A model generated the notes under the pieces. It saw nothing but the letters and a program-made list of their open reading frames with translations. It searched no databases and was not told the origin of the DNA. Of a stretch of DNA of 52,993 bases, positions 43,554 to 51,011 are shown one piece after another; position 1 is the first letter of the stretch; each line of letters starts with the position of its first letter. The DNA is from Desulfovibrio sp. (GTDB lineage Bacteria > Desulfobacterota > Desulfovibrionia > Desulfovibrionales > Desulfovibrionaceae): contig JAISMY010000038.1 of the NCBI GenBank assembly GCA_031276485.1, forward strand, positions 1 to 52,993, in the 5' to 3' direction. Both the position numbers and the translations under genes were made by a program.

Positions 43554-44585
43554 ATGAAATGTGTGCCGGCGCGTGAGGCGGCAGGTCTCGTTATCGCCCA
43601 CGATATTACGGAAATCGTTCCCGGCGGAATTCGGCGCACGGCCTTCAGACGCGGGCACACGGTTCGCCCGGAGGATGTGGAGCGTCTGCTGCGCCTGGGC
43701 AAAGAGAACCTGTACATTCAAGATGACGACGATGCGGACGACGGAGTACACGAGGACGATGCCGCCCGCCGGCTGGCCGCCGCCTTTGCCGGCCCCGGAC
43801 TGGAATACGGCGAACCGGTGGAAGGGCGCATCAACTTCCGCGCCGCGCGCCGCGGTCTGTTCGTCGTCAACCGTGAACTTCTGGACCGCGTCAATGCCGT
43901 GCCCGACGTGGTCTCGGCCACGCGGCACTCCCTGCAGGCCGTGGGCAAGGGCGACCTCCTTGCCGGTACGCGGGTCGTTCCCCTCACTGTGCCGGAAGGC
44001 ACGGTACAGGCGGCGGAAGCGTGTTGCCGGCAGGCTGCTTCACCTCTGCTCGCCGTCCTGCCCTTCAAAAAACACCGTGTCGCCGCTGTGGTCACCGGGC
44101 GGGAAGTGTACGAGGGGCGGGTCGCGGACGGTTTTATTCCCGTTTTGAAGAAGAAGTTCCGCGCATGGGGGTCGCAGGTCTTTCGGGAGCGGATCGTGCC
44201 GGACGAGAAAGAAGTCACGGCCGGGGCCGTGCGCGAAGCGCTGGAGCAGGGCGCGGACATGGTCTGCGTTACCGGGGGCATGAGCGTGGATCCGGATGAC
44301 AGGACTCCGGCGGCCTTACGCGACGTCTGTAACGAGATCGTAGTCCGCGGGGTTCCGGTTTTTCCGGGGTCGATGTTCATGCTCGGCTACGCGGAGCGGG
44401 TTCCCGTACTCGGCCTGCCCGGGTGCGTAATGTACCGCAGGGGTTGCGTGTTCGACATAGTCGCGCCGCGGCTTCTGGCCGGTCTGCGCGTTACCGCCGG
44501 CGACGCGCGGGGCTTCGCGCACGGCGGGTTGTGCCTGGAATGCCCGGAGTGCGTCTATCCGGCCTGCGCCTTCGGCAAGTATTAG
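43554..44585 (+). CDS. Molybdopterin-binding protein, MoCF/MoeA-like
   Basis: A 343-residue protein. The C-terminal half (about 175-325) is the MoCF (MogA/MoeA) binding domain: VAAVVTGREVYEGRVADGF, RIVPDEKEVTAGAVREALEQ, ADMVCVTGGMSVDPDDRTPA and PGSMFMLGYAERVPVLGLPG. The N-terminal half has a FmdE/MoeA-like flavour (GLVIAHDITEIVPG). It ends with ECPECVYPACAFGKY, a Cys motif that could hold a metal. ATG at 43554 follows AAAGGAC; the frame extends upstream without similarity. It presumably handles molybdopterin in cofactor insertion or sensing; the exact role is not clear. Confidence 0.82.
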   Translation: MKCVPAREAAGLVIAHDITEIVPGGIRRTAFRRGHTVRPEDVERLLRLGKENLYIQDDDDADDGVHEDDAARRLAAAFAGPGLEYGEPVEGRINFRAARRGLFVVNRELLDRVNAVPDVVSATRHSLQAVGKGDLLAGTRVVPLTVPEGTVQAAEACCRQAASPLLAVLPFKKHRVAAVVTGREVYEGRVADGFIPVLKKKFRAWGSQVFRERIVPDEKEVTAGAVREALEQGADMVCVTGGMSVDPDDRTPAALRDVCNEIVVRGVPVFPGSMFMLGYAERVPVLGLPGCVMYRRGCVFDIVAPRLLAGLRVTAGDARGFAHGGLCLECPECVYPACAFGKY

Positions 44586-44675
44586 GGAAAGGCTGATTAG
44601 CGCATTTCAAATATGAAAGTACCCACAACTTTCAAACCATCCTTCGGCATTTTCGAGTGTAAAACGGTTTGAAAC

Positions 44676-45146
44676 ATGAACGAGACGCAACTTCTGGTTT
44701 CGGAACTGTACAGCAAAGGCTACAACTGCGCGCAGGTCGTCATGATCGGTGGTCTGCGCCGCATGGGCAGAGAAAACCCCGATCTTGTGCGGGCCATGGG
44801 CGGGCTGGTACACGGCGTCGGCGACAGCGGCGAGGTGTGCGGCGCGATCTCCGGCGCCGCCTGCCTGGTTTCCCTGCACATCGGCAAGGGTTTCGACGAC
44901 GAGCGTCCGCATCCCGACGGCATGCTGATCATGGACGAGCTTATCGGCTGGTTCCGCGACGAGCTGTGCGGCGGCGGCGCAATTACCTGCAGCGCGCTGA
45001 TTGACGATCCGGACCGGGTTATGCACGGGCGCTTCTGCGGCAGGCTGCTGGGCGCGTGTCTGGACAAGGCGACGAAGCTGCTCGCGCAGTACGGCATCGA
45101 CCCTGCGGGCGGACTGCCTCTTCTTCCGACAGCAAAGCAGATTTAA
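44676..45146 (+). CDS. C_GCAxxG_C_C family protein
   Basis: A 156-residue soluble protein of the C_GCAxxG_C_C family (putative redox-active). GYNCAQVV gives the first Cys, GEVCGAISGAACLVSLHIG the CGAxxGA motif, and three later Cys (DELCGGG, TCSA, RFCGRLLGACL) complete the pattern. It probably binds a metal or cluster. It follows the molybdopterin-binding gene by 90 bases; the next gene is convergent, 4 bases past its stop. Confidence 0.85.
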   Translation: MNETQLLVSELYSKGYNCAQVVMIGGLRRMGRENPDLVRAMGGLVHGVGDSGEVCGAISGAACLVSLHIGKGFDDERPHPDGMLIMDELIGWFRDELCGGGAITCSALIDDPDRVMHGRFCGRLLGACLDKATKLLAQYGIDPAGGLPLLPTAKQI

Positions 45147-45149
45147 GGG

Positions 45150-46547
45150 TTACGGTTTGAGACGCTCATCCTGCGTTTTTTCAATTTTCTGCAGTTTTTC
45201 CAGAGCGATCCTGGCCGGCTCGAAGCCCGGATCAAGTTCGAGCGCGATTTCCAGACAACTGCGGGCCTTATCGTGGGTGTAGCCCAAGGTGAAGACCCGC
45301 CCCATGTTGTAGGCCAGGACGGCGGAATCCCTGGGCAGGTTGGGGTTGAGGGAAAGGGCCTTCTGCATGTTCTTGATCGCGGCTTCGTAGTCCTTGCCCT
45401 CGGCGTAGGCCATGCCGATGTTGTAATACAGGCCCTCCGCGCCGGGGGCGATCTGCAGCGCCCTCTTGTATTCCGTGATTGCGTCCTGCCAGCGTCCCTG
45501 CTTGCGCAGGGAGATGCCGAGCTGGTTGAAGGTCGTGATGTCGTCTACCGAAAGATCTTTGCCTTTCAGTTCAAGGCACTTGCGCAAGTATTTTTCCGCC
45601 TGCACCGGGTCGCTGTCCTGCAGGGATACCGCGATTTTTTCCGTCATGGCGGCCACCTGGGCCATGGCGTCCTTGAACGCCCGCGACACGGCATTGTCAA
45701 AAACCTGCGTCGCCGCATCGGTATTGCCCAGGGCGATGTGCAATTGGCCGATTTCAACCTTCCGTTGCGCGTTCAGCGGGGAAAGGGCATCCAGACGCTT
45801 CAGGTAGTCAAGCTGCATTTCCTTCTGGTCGGTTTCCTTAGCCAGGTCGACCAGACGCTGCAAAGGCTCCAGATAGTCGCCTGAATACTTGCAGGCCCGC
45901 TCATAGGCCAGTTTCGCCGTGTTCTTGTCGCCGGATATGCGCAGCGCATCGCCCATGACGACATAGCCCGGAGCGCTGTCCGGTTTGACCTCCAGAACTT
46001 TCTTTGTAATTTTCATGGCTTCGCCGCCGACATTGTCGACGATAAACCGGCGCGCTTTGTCCAGCAACTGCCTGACCGCGCTCGGCGGGTGCAGGGTGAC
46101 TGCCATTTTATCCAGTAAATCCGCTCCGCTTGCCGGCTTCACAACAAAATTATCGGCACCGCACTCATGCAGCAGCATGATTCTGTCCTTGTCCGCCGTT
46201 GTGGTCATGACGATAATGCGGATTTCCGGAAAGGTATCTCTGAATTGCCTGATCAAAAAAGAGGTATCGCCGATATTCGTCAGAACCCGCTCGATAAAAA
46301 GAACAGGCCGCTTGCGGGCGACAAAAGAATCCGTAACAGCTTTCAGCGCCTGCGACGCTTCGGATATGGAGACGAAAAGGCCGGAGTCAGTGACCGGCAG
46401 GTCTTTCATGGTATTTCGCACAAGAGTGATAAACGTCGCGTCATCGGAAAGGCAAAACGCCTGTCCGTCACGCTTGGTGAAATATTCTCTCACGATCCCC
46501 TTGAGCTTGTTTATCCGTTGCTTGGCTTGAAAATCTGCGAAAGCCAT
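45150..46547 (-). CDS. Receiver-like domain fused to TPR repeats
   Basis: A 465-residue protein. Residues about 30-160 have the receiver fold (PVLFIERVLTN, IIVMTTTADKDRIMLLHECG, ADNFVVKPASG with Lys137), but the phosphoacceptor Asp is replaced by Glu86. Residues about 175-455 are at least five TPR repeats (LGISLRKQGRWQDAITEYKR, YNIGMAYAEGKDYEAAIKNM, YNMGRVFTLGYTHDKARSCL). ATG at 46547 is preferred; an in-frame GTG at 46556 is the alternative. A non-phosphorylatable receiver-TPR protein probably works as a scaffold; no partner is obvious in the window. Confidence 0.85.
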   Translation of the reverse strand: MAFADFQAKQRINKLKGIVREYFTKRDGQAFCLSDDATFITLVRNTMKDLPVTDSGLFVSISEASQALKAVTDSFVARKRPVLFIERVLTNIGDTSFLIRQFRDTFPEIRIIVMTTTADKDRIMLLHECGADNFVVKPASGADLLDKMAVTLHPPSAVRQLLDKARRFIVDNVGGEAMKITKKVLEVKPDSAPGYVVMGDALRISGDKNTAKLAYERACKYSGDYLEPLQRLVDLAKETDQKEMQLDYLKRLDALSPLNAQRKVEIGQLHIALGNTDAATQVFDNAVSRAFKDAMAQVAAMTEKIAVSLQDSDPVQAEKYLRKCLELKGKDLSVDDITTFNQLGISLRKQGRWQDAITEYKRALQIAPGAEGLYYNIGMAYAEGKDYEAAIKNMQKALSLNPNLPRDSAVLAYNMGRVFTLGYTHDKARSCLEIALELDPGFEPARIALEKLQKIEKTQDERLKP

Positions 46548-46603
46548 CACTGCCACCCCGAATACCGGTAAATGTTGTCCTTTTGAATTTTTTGGAAACG
46601 CTG

Positions 46604-46746
46604 ATTACTGATATCCGCGTTAAAAAGTAAACTTTTCAGCGCAAGATCGTCGACCGAAAAACGTAGTTGTCGGCCGACTCACGCCGCCTCCGGCTGCGTA
46701 TCGGCCTTACGGCCGGCGTTTATCGATTTCCGCGGAAATCAGTAAT
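46604..46746 (+). repeat. MITE-like repeat, family B, copy 2
   Basis: A 143-base element with 16-base terminal inverted repeats (ATTACTGATATCCGCG at the left; the complement of ATTACTGATTTCCGCG at the right, one mismatch). It is the longer relative of 6983-7080. The remaining 46747-46912 stretch holds no gene I can support. Confidence 0.85.
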
Positions 46747-46912
46747 ACATGAAAGGCAAAATACATGAAGCCGGCTTGAGGTCTTTCAAAAGAATAAATC
46801 AGCGTTTCACTTTACAGACGATAACGGACGAAAGTCGCGTTTCAAGCAACTGCCTCTGCTGTTCTTGCCGGAAATATCCGATTTCTGTTTTTCAGTCCGT
46901 TTGCGGAATAAC

Positions 46913-47923
46913 TCATTCACCCCGCGCCGCCAGGAATTCGTCCTCGTAAACGTACAGGGCCGGGCTGCCGCCGGTATGCATGAAAACGACATCCTGTCCT
47001 TTGTGGAACACCCCCTTGCGGATAAGGTCGATAAGGCCGGCCATGGCTTTGCCTGTGTATACGGGGTCCAGCAGAACGCCCTCGGTCCGGGCCGTCATGG
47101 TGACGGCCTCGCGCATGCCTGCCGTAGGGAAGGAGTATCCGGGGCCGACGTAACCGTCGTGGACGACGACGTCCGCGCGGGCGATCCTGTCGCGCAACCC
47201 CGCGAGTTTCGCCGTTTTCGCGGCCAGGGAGTAAACCTTGTCCTCCTGCGCGGCGCGGGGGCGGTTGACGCTGATGCCGTGTACGGCAAGGCTGGCGTTG
47301 CACCCGGCAAAACCGGCCAGCAGACCGGCGTGCGTTCCCGCGCTGCCCGAGGCGACGACAACAGCGTCCGGGCGCAGTCCGAGAAAAAAGCACTGCTGCA
47401 GGAGTTCTTCGGCGCAGACCGCATAACCCAGCGCTCCCAGAGGATTCGATCCTCCACCGGGTATGACGTAAGGTTTTTTTCCGGCGTCACGCAGGGAAGC
47501 GGCGCTTTTTGCCGTTTCCGCGTCCATGTCTGAACCGCCGGGAACCACGCGTATGGTAGACGCACCGAGAAGGTGAAACAGCAGATTGTTGCCGGAAGCC
47601 CGCGGCTTGTAGCTGTCCGGAACGCGTTCCTCAAGGACGAGCAGGCATTCAAGGCCCTCGCGCGCCGCCGCGCCGGCCGTCAGACGGCAGTGGTTGGACT
47701 GCACCGCGCCGCAGGTGACGATACTGTCGGCCTTCTGTTCCAGGGCTTCAGCCATGAGGAAATCCAGTTTTCGCGTCTTGCTGCCGCCCCCTGCGCCAGG
47801 GAGCAGGTCGTCGCGTTTCAGGTAAATGTTCGGTCCGTTCAGGAGTTGACTGAGTTTCGGGGCCGCTTCAAGAGGAGTGGGGCTCTGTATATAGCCGCGT
47901 CGGGGGAAGACGGTCAAATTCAT
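46913..47923 (-). CDS. PLP-dependent D-cysteine desulfhydrase or L-cysteate sulfo-lyase
   Basis: A 336-residue enzyme of the ACC deaminase/D-cysteine desulfhydrase fold (type II PLP). The signature LNGPNIYLKRDDLLPGAGGG is followed by SKTRKLDFL with the PLP Lys49 (Ser in place of the usual Asn before it). AVQSNHCRLTAGAAAREGLE, GGGSNPLGALGYAVCAEELL, VVASGSAGTHAGLLAGF and LLDPVYTGKAMAGLIDLI are present. Sequence reading alone does not separate D-cysteine desulfhydrase (DcyD) from L-cysteate sulfo-lyase (CuyA), which produces sulfite and would suit a sulfite-reducing host. ATG at 47923 follows AAAGGA; the frame extends 13 codons upstream. Confidence 0.88.
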   Translation of the reverse strand: MNLTVFPRRGYIQSPTPLEAAPKLSQLLNGPNIYLKRDDLLPGAGGGSKTRKLDFLMAEALEQKADSIVTCGAVQSNHCRLTAGAAAREGLECLLVLEERVPDSYKPRASGNNLLFHLLGASTIRVVPGGSDMDAETAKSAASLRDAGKKPYVIPGGGSNPLGALGYAVCAEELLQQCFFLGLRPDAVVVASGSAGTHAGLLAGFAGCNASLAVHGISVNRPRAAQEDKVYSLAAKTAKLAGLRDRIARADVVVHDGYVGPGYSFPTAGMREAVTMTARTEGVLLDPVYTGKAMAGLIDLIRKGVFHKGQDVVFMHTGGSPALYVYEDEFLAARGE

Positions 47924-48042
47924 CTGGGATTCCTTTGGGATACCGTATTGGATAATAAGCAATATGATAAGAATATGATAAGCAGCCGGGCCGGCAAGAC
48001 CGTCATGGCACAGATTTTACCTTTCAGCAAGTCATTGAAGAC

Positions 48043-48066
48043 TGCCGCCGCCTGACGGCGGCGGCA
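48043..48066. terminator. GC-rich 10-base-pair hairpin
   Basis: TGCCGCCGCC and GGCGGCGGCA pair perfectly around TGAC. A second imperfect hairpin follows at about 48070-48098. They lie in the divergent gap between the PLP enzyme and the glycosyltransferase genes and lack a T run, so termination is only one possibility. Confidence 0.35.
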
Positions 48067-48250
48067 GCGCGGCTTTCAGGCTGCGCCTGAAGCTGCCGGG
48101 ACTTTCTCAACACGGCGAAAATACCGTGTATTTCTTGAAAATCAGACGCGTACGGCGAAGCAGGCAGTCTTGGGCCTTTACGTCTATCACGTCTATCCCC
48201 AATAAATTACCCACATTTTTCATAAAAATTAATTAAAATATATTTGACTA

Positions 48251-48279
48251 TTGACATAGGACCATAACAGGGGTATAAA
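48251..48279 (+). promoter_or_regulatory. Sigma-70 promoter upstream of the glycosyltransferase gene
   Basis: TTGACA (48251-48256), a 17-base spacer and TATAAA (48274-48279) match the consensus almost exactly, in AT-rich DNA. It would drive the glycosyltransferase gene starting at 48473, leaving a leader of about 185 bases. The gap 47924-48250 holds no gene apart from the hairpins. Confidence 0.8.
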
Positions 48280-48472
48280 TTTCCGCACGAAACAATTTTT
48301 ACTGAATACCCCGGACAGCATCATGAATTCTGTACACTTCCTGCGTACACACATACATACGCCCTCATGATTGCGGCGCAAGCTGAAACCGAACCCATGC
48401 GCCCGGTCAGTTCCGACATGCGGATTGCCGGCCGGTCCGCGCTGTTTTTGCGGGCGTGAGGCGAAGCAGCAT

Positions 48473-49534
48473 ATGCTTGTGGCCTACGACCTCAACATAG
48501 CCGGACATTGCGGCATAGACCGCTACAATCGGGAACTGCTCGGACGTTTGCCGAAACTCCGCAAAGATTTTCAGGCGGTCATGCTGCCTGAACGGCGTAC
48601 GGACAGGCTGCGCGGCATCCGTGTTCTCAGCAACTTCATCTACAGCCATTCAGCGGCAGGCAGGGCGCTCCGGGCGGCGGGAGCCGACCTTTTTCACTGC
48701 ACGAAAAATTTTACCGTGCCGGCGTATGCTTCCTGCGCAATCGTCACGACCATCCACGACGTCATACCTTTGGCGTTGAGCCGGGAATATTGCGCGTCCT
48801 ACCCGTATCTAATCTGGTACCGGTACAATTATGGCTGTTCCGTCAGCCGTTCCAGGTTCCTTATCGTCATCTCGAAATTTACCGGGGACGAACTGTTGCG
48901 TTTTTACCCCGCATGCCGGGGCAAGATACGGGTCATTCCCCAAGGCTGCGATCCGGCATTCGGCGCATGCCACAGCCCGGAATCAGCGCGGGCCGCCATG
49001 TTCAAACTCGGCGTAGCAGGCCCGTATGTGTTGAGCATGGGCGGCGCGGAACCCCGCAAAAACGTGCAGCAACTTATCGGAGCGTTTACCGATGCCCGGC
49101 CCAGGCATCACTGTCTGGTGATTGTGGGCAACTACTGGCGCGGCGTGCCGTTGCGCGTTCCCGCAGGCGCGCCGGTGCGTATCCTCAGCGGTCTTTCGCA
49201 GCCGGATTTGGCGGCGGCGTATACGGCGGCTTCGGCGTTCGTGTTTCCTTCCCTGTATGAAGGATTCGGTTTGCCGGTGTTGGAGGCCATGGCCTGCGGG
49301 GTTCCGGTGCTCGTCCACAACGGCGCGTCTCTCCCCGAAGTGGCGGGCGCGGCCGCATTGAGGGTGGACATGCGCGACGGAGCCGCCTGCGCGGCGGCCT
49401 TGCGTAAGGTTCTTTCGGACAGGACGCTTGCCGATGAGTTACGCGCGGCAGGCCGGGAGCGCGTCGGCATGTTTTCATGGGAAACGACGGCGCGCCTGAC
49501 GGCCGAAGTCTATGATGAAGCGCTTGCGGCATAA
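48473..49534 (+). CDS. Group 1 (GT4) glycosyltransferase
   Basis: A 353-residue glycosyltransferase with GT-B fold. AYDLNIAGHCGIDRYNRELL near the start and ADLFHCTKNFTVPAYA belong to the acceptor domain; VTTIHDVIPL and FLIVISKFTGDEL follow. The nucleotide-sugar half has YVLSMGGAEPRKNVQQLI and ASAFVFPSLYEGFGLPVLEA (the E-x7-E element), then ACGVPVLVHNGASLPEVAGA. ATG at 48473 is preferred; the upstream open frame has no family similarity. It probably belongs to O-antigen or exopolysaccharide assembly. It is the GC-normal start of a glycosylation region that continues past the right edge. Confidence 0.9.
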   Translation: MLVAYDLNIAGHCGIDRYNRELLGRLPKLRKDFQAVMLPERRTDRLRGIRVLSNFIYSHSAAGRALRAAGADLFHCTKNFTVPAYASCAIVTTIHDVIPLALSREYCASYPYLIWYRYNYGCSVSRSRFLIVISKFTGDELLRFYPACRGKIRVIPQGCDPAFGACHSPESARAAMFKLGVAGPYVLSMGGAEPRKNVQQLIGAFTDARPRHHCLVIVGNYWRGVPLRVPAGAPVRILSGLSQPDLAAAYTAASAFVFPSLYEGFGLPVLEAMACGVPVLVHNGASLPEVAGAAALRVDMRDGAACAAALRKVLSDRTLADELRAAGRERVGMFSWETTARLTAEVYDEALAA

Positions 49535-49666
49535 TCCAGCCTCCGTGCTGCGGATCAAGGGGCCGCAGTCGGCCTTACGCCGTTCAGCGTCGTTGCGCAT
49601 TCCCCGGCAAATACACATTACGCGTACACAAATACATATTTTGCGCCATAACTGCCGCACTACTAT

Positions 49667-50041
49667 TTATAAAAAAACCTTATATGATATGTTGTATGCC
49701 TCTCCGATGCGTTTTGCCATATCTACGCTGATTGCTCTGATTCCTCTTTCCATCTCTGAGACACGGTGCTGCCTTATACAGAGACGATCGGCCAGTTCTT
49801 TTTGCGTAATACCTTCACGGACGCGCAATCCGCGCAACGCTGTCCCTGGGTGTGCATCGGGAAAAATTTCTTCACTTGAAAACAGTTCTTCTCCGTCTTC
49901 GTTGATACGTCGTATTGTATGGCCGGAATGTGATAATACGCCCCGTATTGTCTCCATAATCTTTCCTGCATCCGCAGTTGGAATAGTAAGGCATATGTCA
50001 GTTAATGTGCCGATAGTCTGCATTTTCATGTGTACCGACAT
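49667..50041 (-). CDS. HTH XRE-family regulator/antitoxin-like protein
   Basis: A 124-residue protein whose C-terminal 65 residues are a helix-turn-helix of the XRE type (ALRGLRVREGITQKELADRL, RQHRVSEMERGIRAISVDM). The N-terminal half carries a strand-rich domain (IGTLTDICLTIPTADAGKIM). ATG at 50041 has GGAG upstream. No adjacent toxin is visible. Its neighbour on the same strand, 86 bases upstream, is another XRE-type gene. Confidence 0.8.
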   Translation of the reverse strand: MSVHMKMQTIGTLTDICLTIPTADAGKIMETIRGVLSHSGHTIRRINEDGEELFSSEEIFPDAHPGTALRGLRVREGITQKELADRLCIRQHRVSEMERGIRAISVDMAKRIGEAYNISYKVFL

Positions 50042-50127
50042 AGCGGATCTCCATGTATATTTACGGGTTTGTGGAGGCAGGAGAGCAAAGCTTGCCGCAG
50101 GCAACCCCTTGGGCTGAACATGCTGAA

Positions 50128-50475
50128 TCAGTCAACGTCCCCGCACAGTTGCGCCCATTCGACCTCCAAGGCTGCCGCCAGACGGTGCAAAGTGGAAGCG
50201 CGCAGATTTGCGCCCTTTTCCTCCATCCGGGCGTATGCCGGGCGGCTGATTTTCATGCGCCCGGCAATTTCAGCTTGCGAAAGCCCTTTATATTCACGCC
50301 ATGCGCGAACCAGACTTTTGTCTCCCATATTGGCGGCTTTGGACACAGCCGGCGGAATCGTCGCATTTTCTCCCGCGTCCGGGCTGAAAACAGCCGTATA
50401 TTCCGCATACGGCACGAGAACAAAAAGGGGCCGGCCGTTGTTCTCAATGATCTGGTGTCTTGTAAGTACGCTCAT
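50128..50475 (-). CDS. XRE-type antitoxin, partner of a decayed RelE-like toxin
   Basis: A 115-residue protein. The N-terminal 40 residues (RHQIIENNGRPLFVLVPYAE) resemble the partner-binding or Phd-like region of antitoxins. Residues about 55-110 are an XRE helix-turn-helix (REYKGLSQAEIAGRMKISRP, YARMEEKGANLRASTLHRLA). GGAGG lies before the ATG at 50475. The start overlaps the end of a toxin remnant (50444-50566) by about 30 bases, the usual order for relE/higB-type operons with toxin first. Confidence 0.8.
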   Translation of the reverse strand: MSVLTRHQIIENNGRPLFVLVPYAEYTAVFSPDAGENATIPPAVSKAANMGDKSLVRAWREYKGLSQAEIAGRMKISRPAYARMEEKGANLRASTLHRLAAALEVEWAQLCGDVD

Positions 50476-50566
50476 TTCTTCTTTTTACCTCCGTCACCGT
50501 AACGAATTCGCCGGACACCTCGAACATGGCGCGGTATTGCCCGATTCTCAAACGGTATCCCTGCAT
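50444..50566 (-). pseudogene. RelE/ParE-type toxin remnant
   Basis: Forty codons from ATG 50566 translate to a C-terminal RelE/ParE segment: YRLRIGQYRAMFEV and VTVTEVKRRNERTYK, with the conserved YRLR-x-G-x-YR pattern. A TAA (50582-50584) lies in frame 5 codons before this Met, and the N-terminal 45 or so residues of a full toxin are absent. The toxin is therefore probably dead, leaving the antitoxin alone. Confidence 0.65.
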
Positions 50567-50581
50567 AAAGGAAGCAATATT

Positions 50582-50668
50582 TTACAGCTTCCCATCTTTT
50601 TTGAGCAAATATAGTCCGAAAAGGAATACCCCTAAACCCATCAGACCGCCAAGAATCCATGTATTCAT
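50582..50668 (-). CDS. Membrane microprotein 2 (28 residues)
   Basis: A 28-residue frame whose middle is one hydrophobic helix (LGGLMGLGVFLFGLYLL) followed by a KKDGKL tail. GGAGG lies 8 bases before its ATG, inside the end of the preceding microprotein gene. TAATG overlap at 50666-50670 couples it to that gene. Similar in shape to KdpF or CydX-like peptides, but with no flanking pump or oxidase to justify such a name. The next in-frame codons after its stop are the RelE remnant. Confidence 0.55.
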   Translation of the reverse strand: MNTWILGGLMGLGVFLFGLYLLKKDGKL

Positions 50669-50757
50669 TATTTTACCTCCGTATATTTTGCAAGGCGTAT
50701 GCTGCCTATAAGAAATATTGCGGCAAGCAAAAGCCCTACGTTTTGGTTTTGAAACAT
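50668..50757 (-). CDS. Membrane microprotein 1 (29 residues)
   Basis: A 29-residue frame (start MFQNQNVGLLLAAIFLIGSI, then RLAKYTEVK) with one hydrophobic helix. Its stop TAA overlaps by one base the ATG of the second microprotein. No strong ribosome binding site precedes the start, so it is less secure than the second. The two together look like a translationally coupled pair of membrane peptides. Confidence 0.45.
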   Translation of the reverse strand: MFQNQNVGLLLAAIFLIGSIRLAKYTEVK

Positions 50758-51011
50758 GCCGACAGCAAACTATGCGATACTTGCATTTTTCAACCAGTTA
50801 ACAAATATTTTCAGCATATTCAACATCTGTAGGTTACTTTCAAACTCCCTCCTGAACATGATGTTATGTATATACCATATTTATGTCTGCTGTCAAGGCA
50901 AATTTTGCCCCATTCGTTGTGTAGGTCAGATCAGTGACAGGGTGTGGACGAGTGCAGATAGGTCAGAACGGTAAACGCTTATTGTGTCTATGCTGAGTGA
51001 AGGGTTTCAAA
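50758..51011. other. AT-rich gap before the glycosyltransferase gene
   Basis: About 250 bases between the divergent microprotein and GT8 genes with no gene I can support. The change from GC-rich to AT-rich DNA occurs here and it must hold the promoters of both flanking transcripts, but I see no clear consensus box. Confidence 0.4.
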
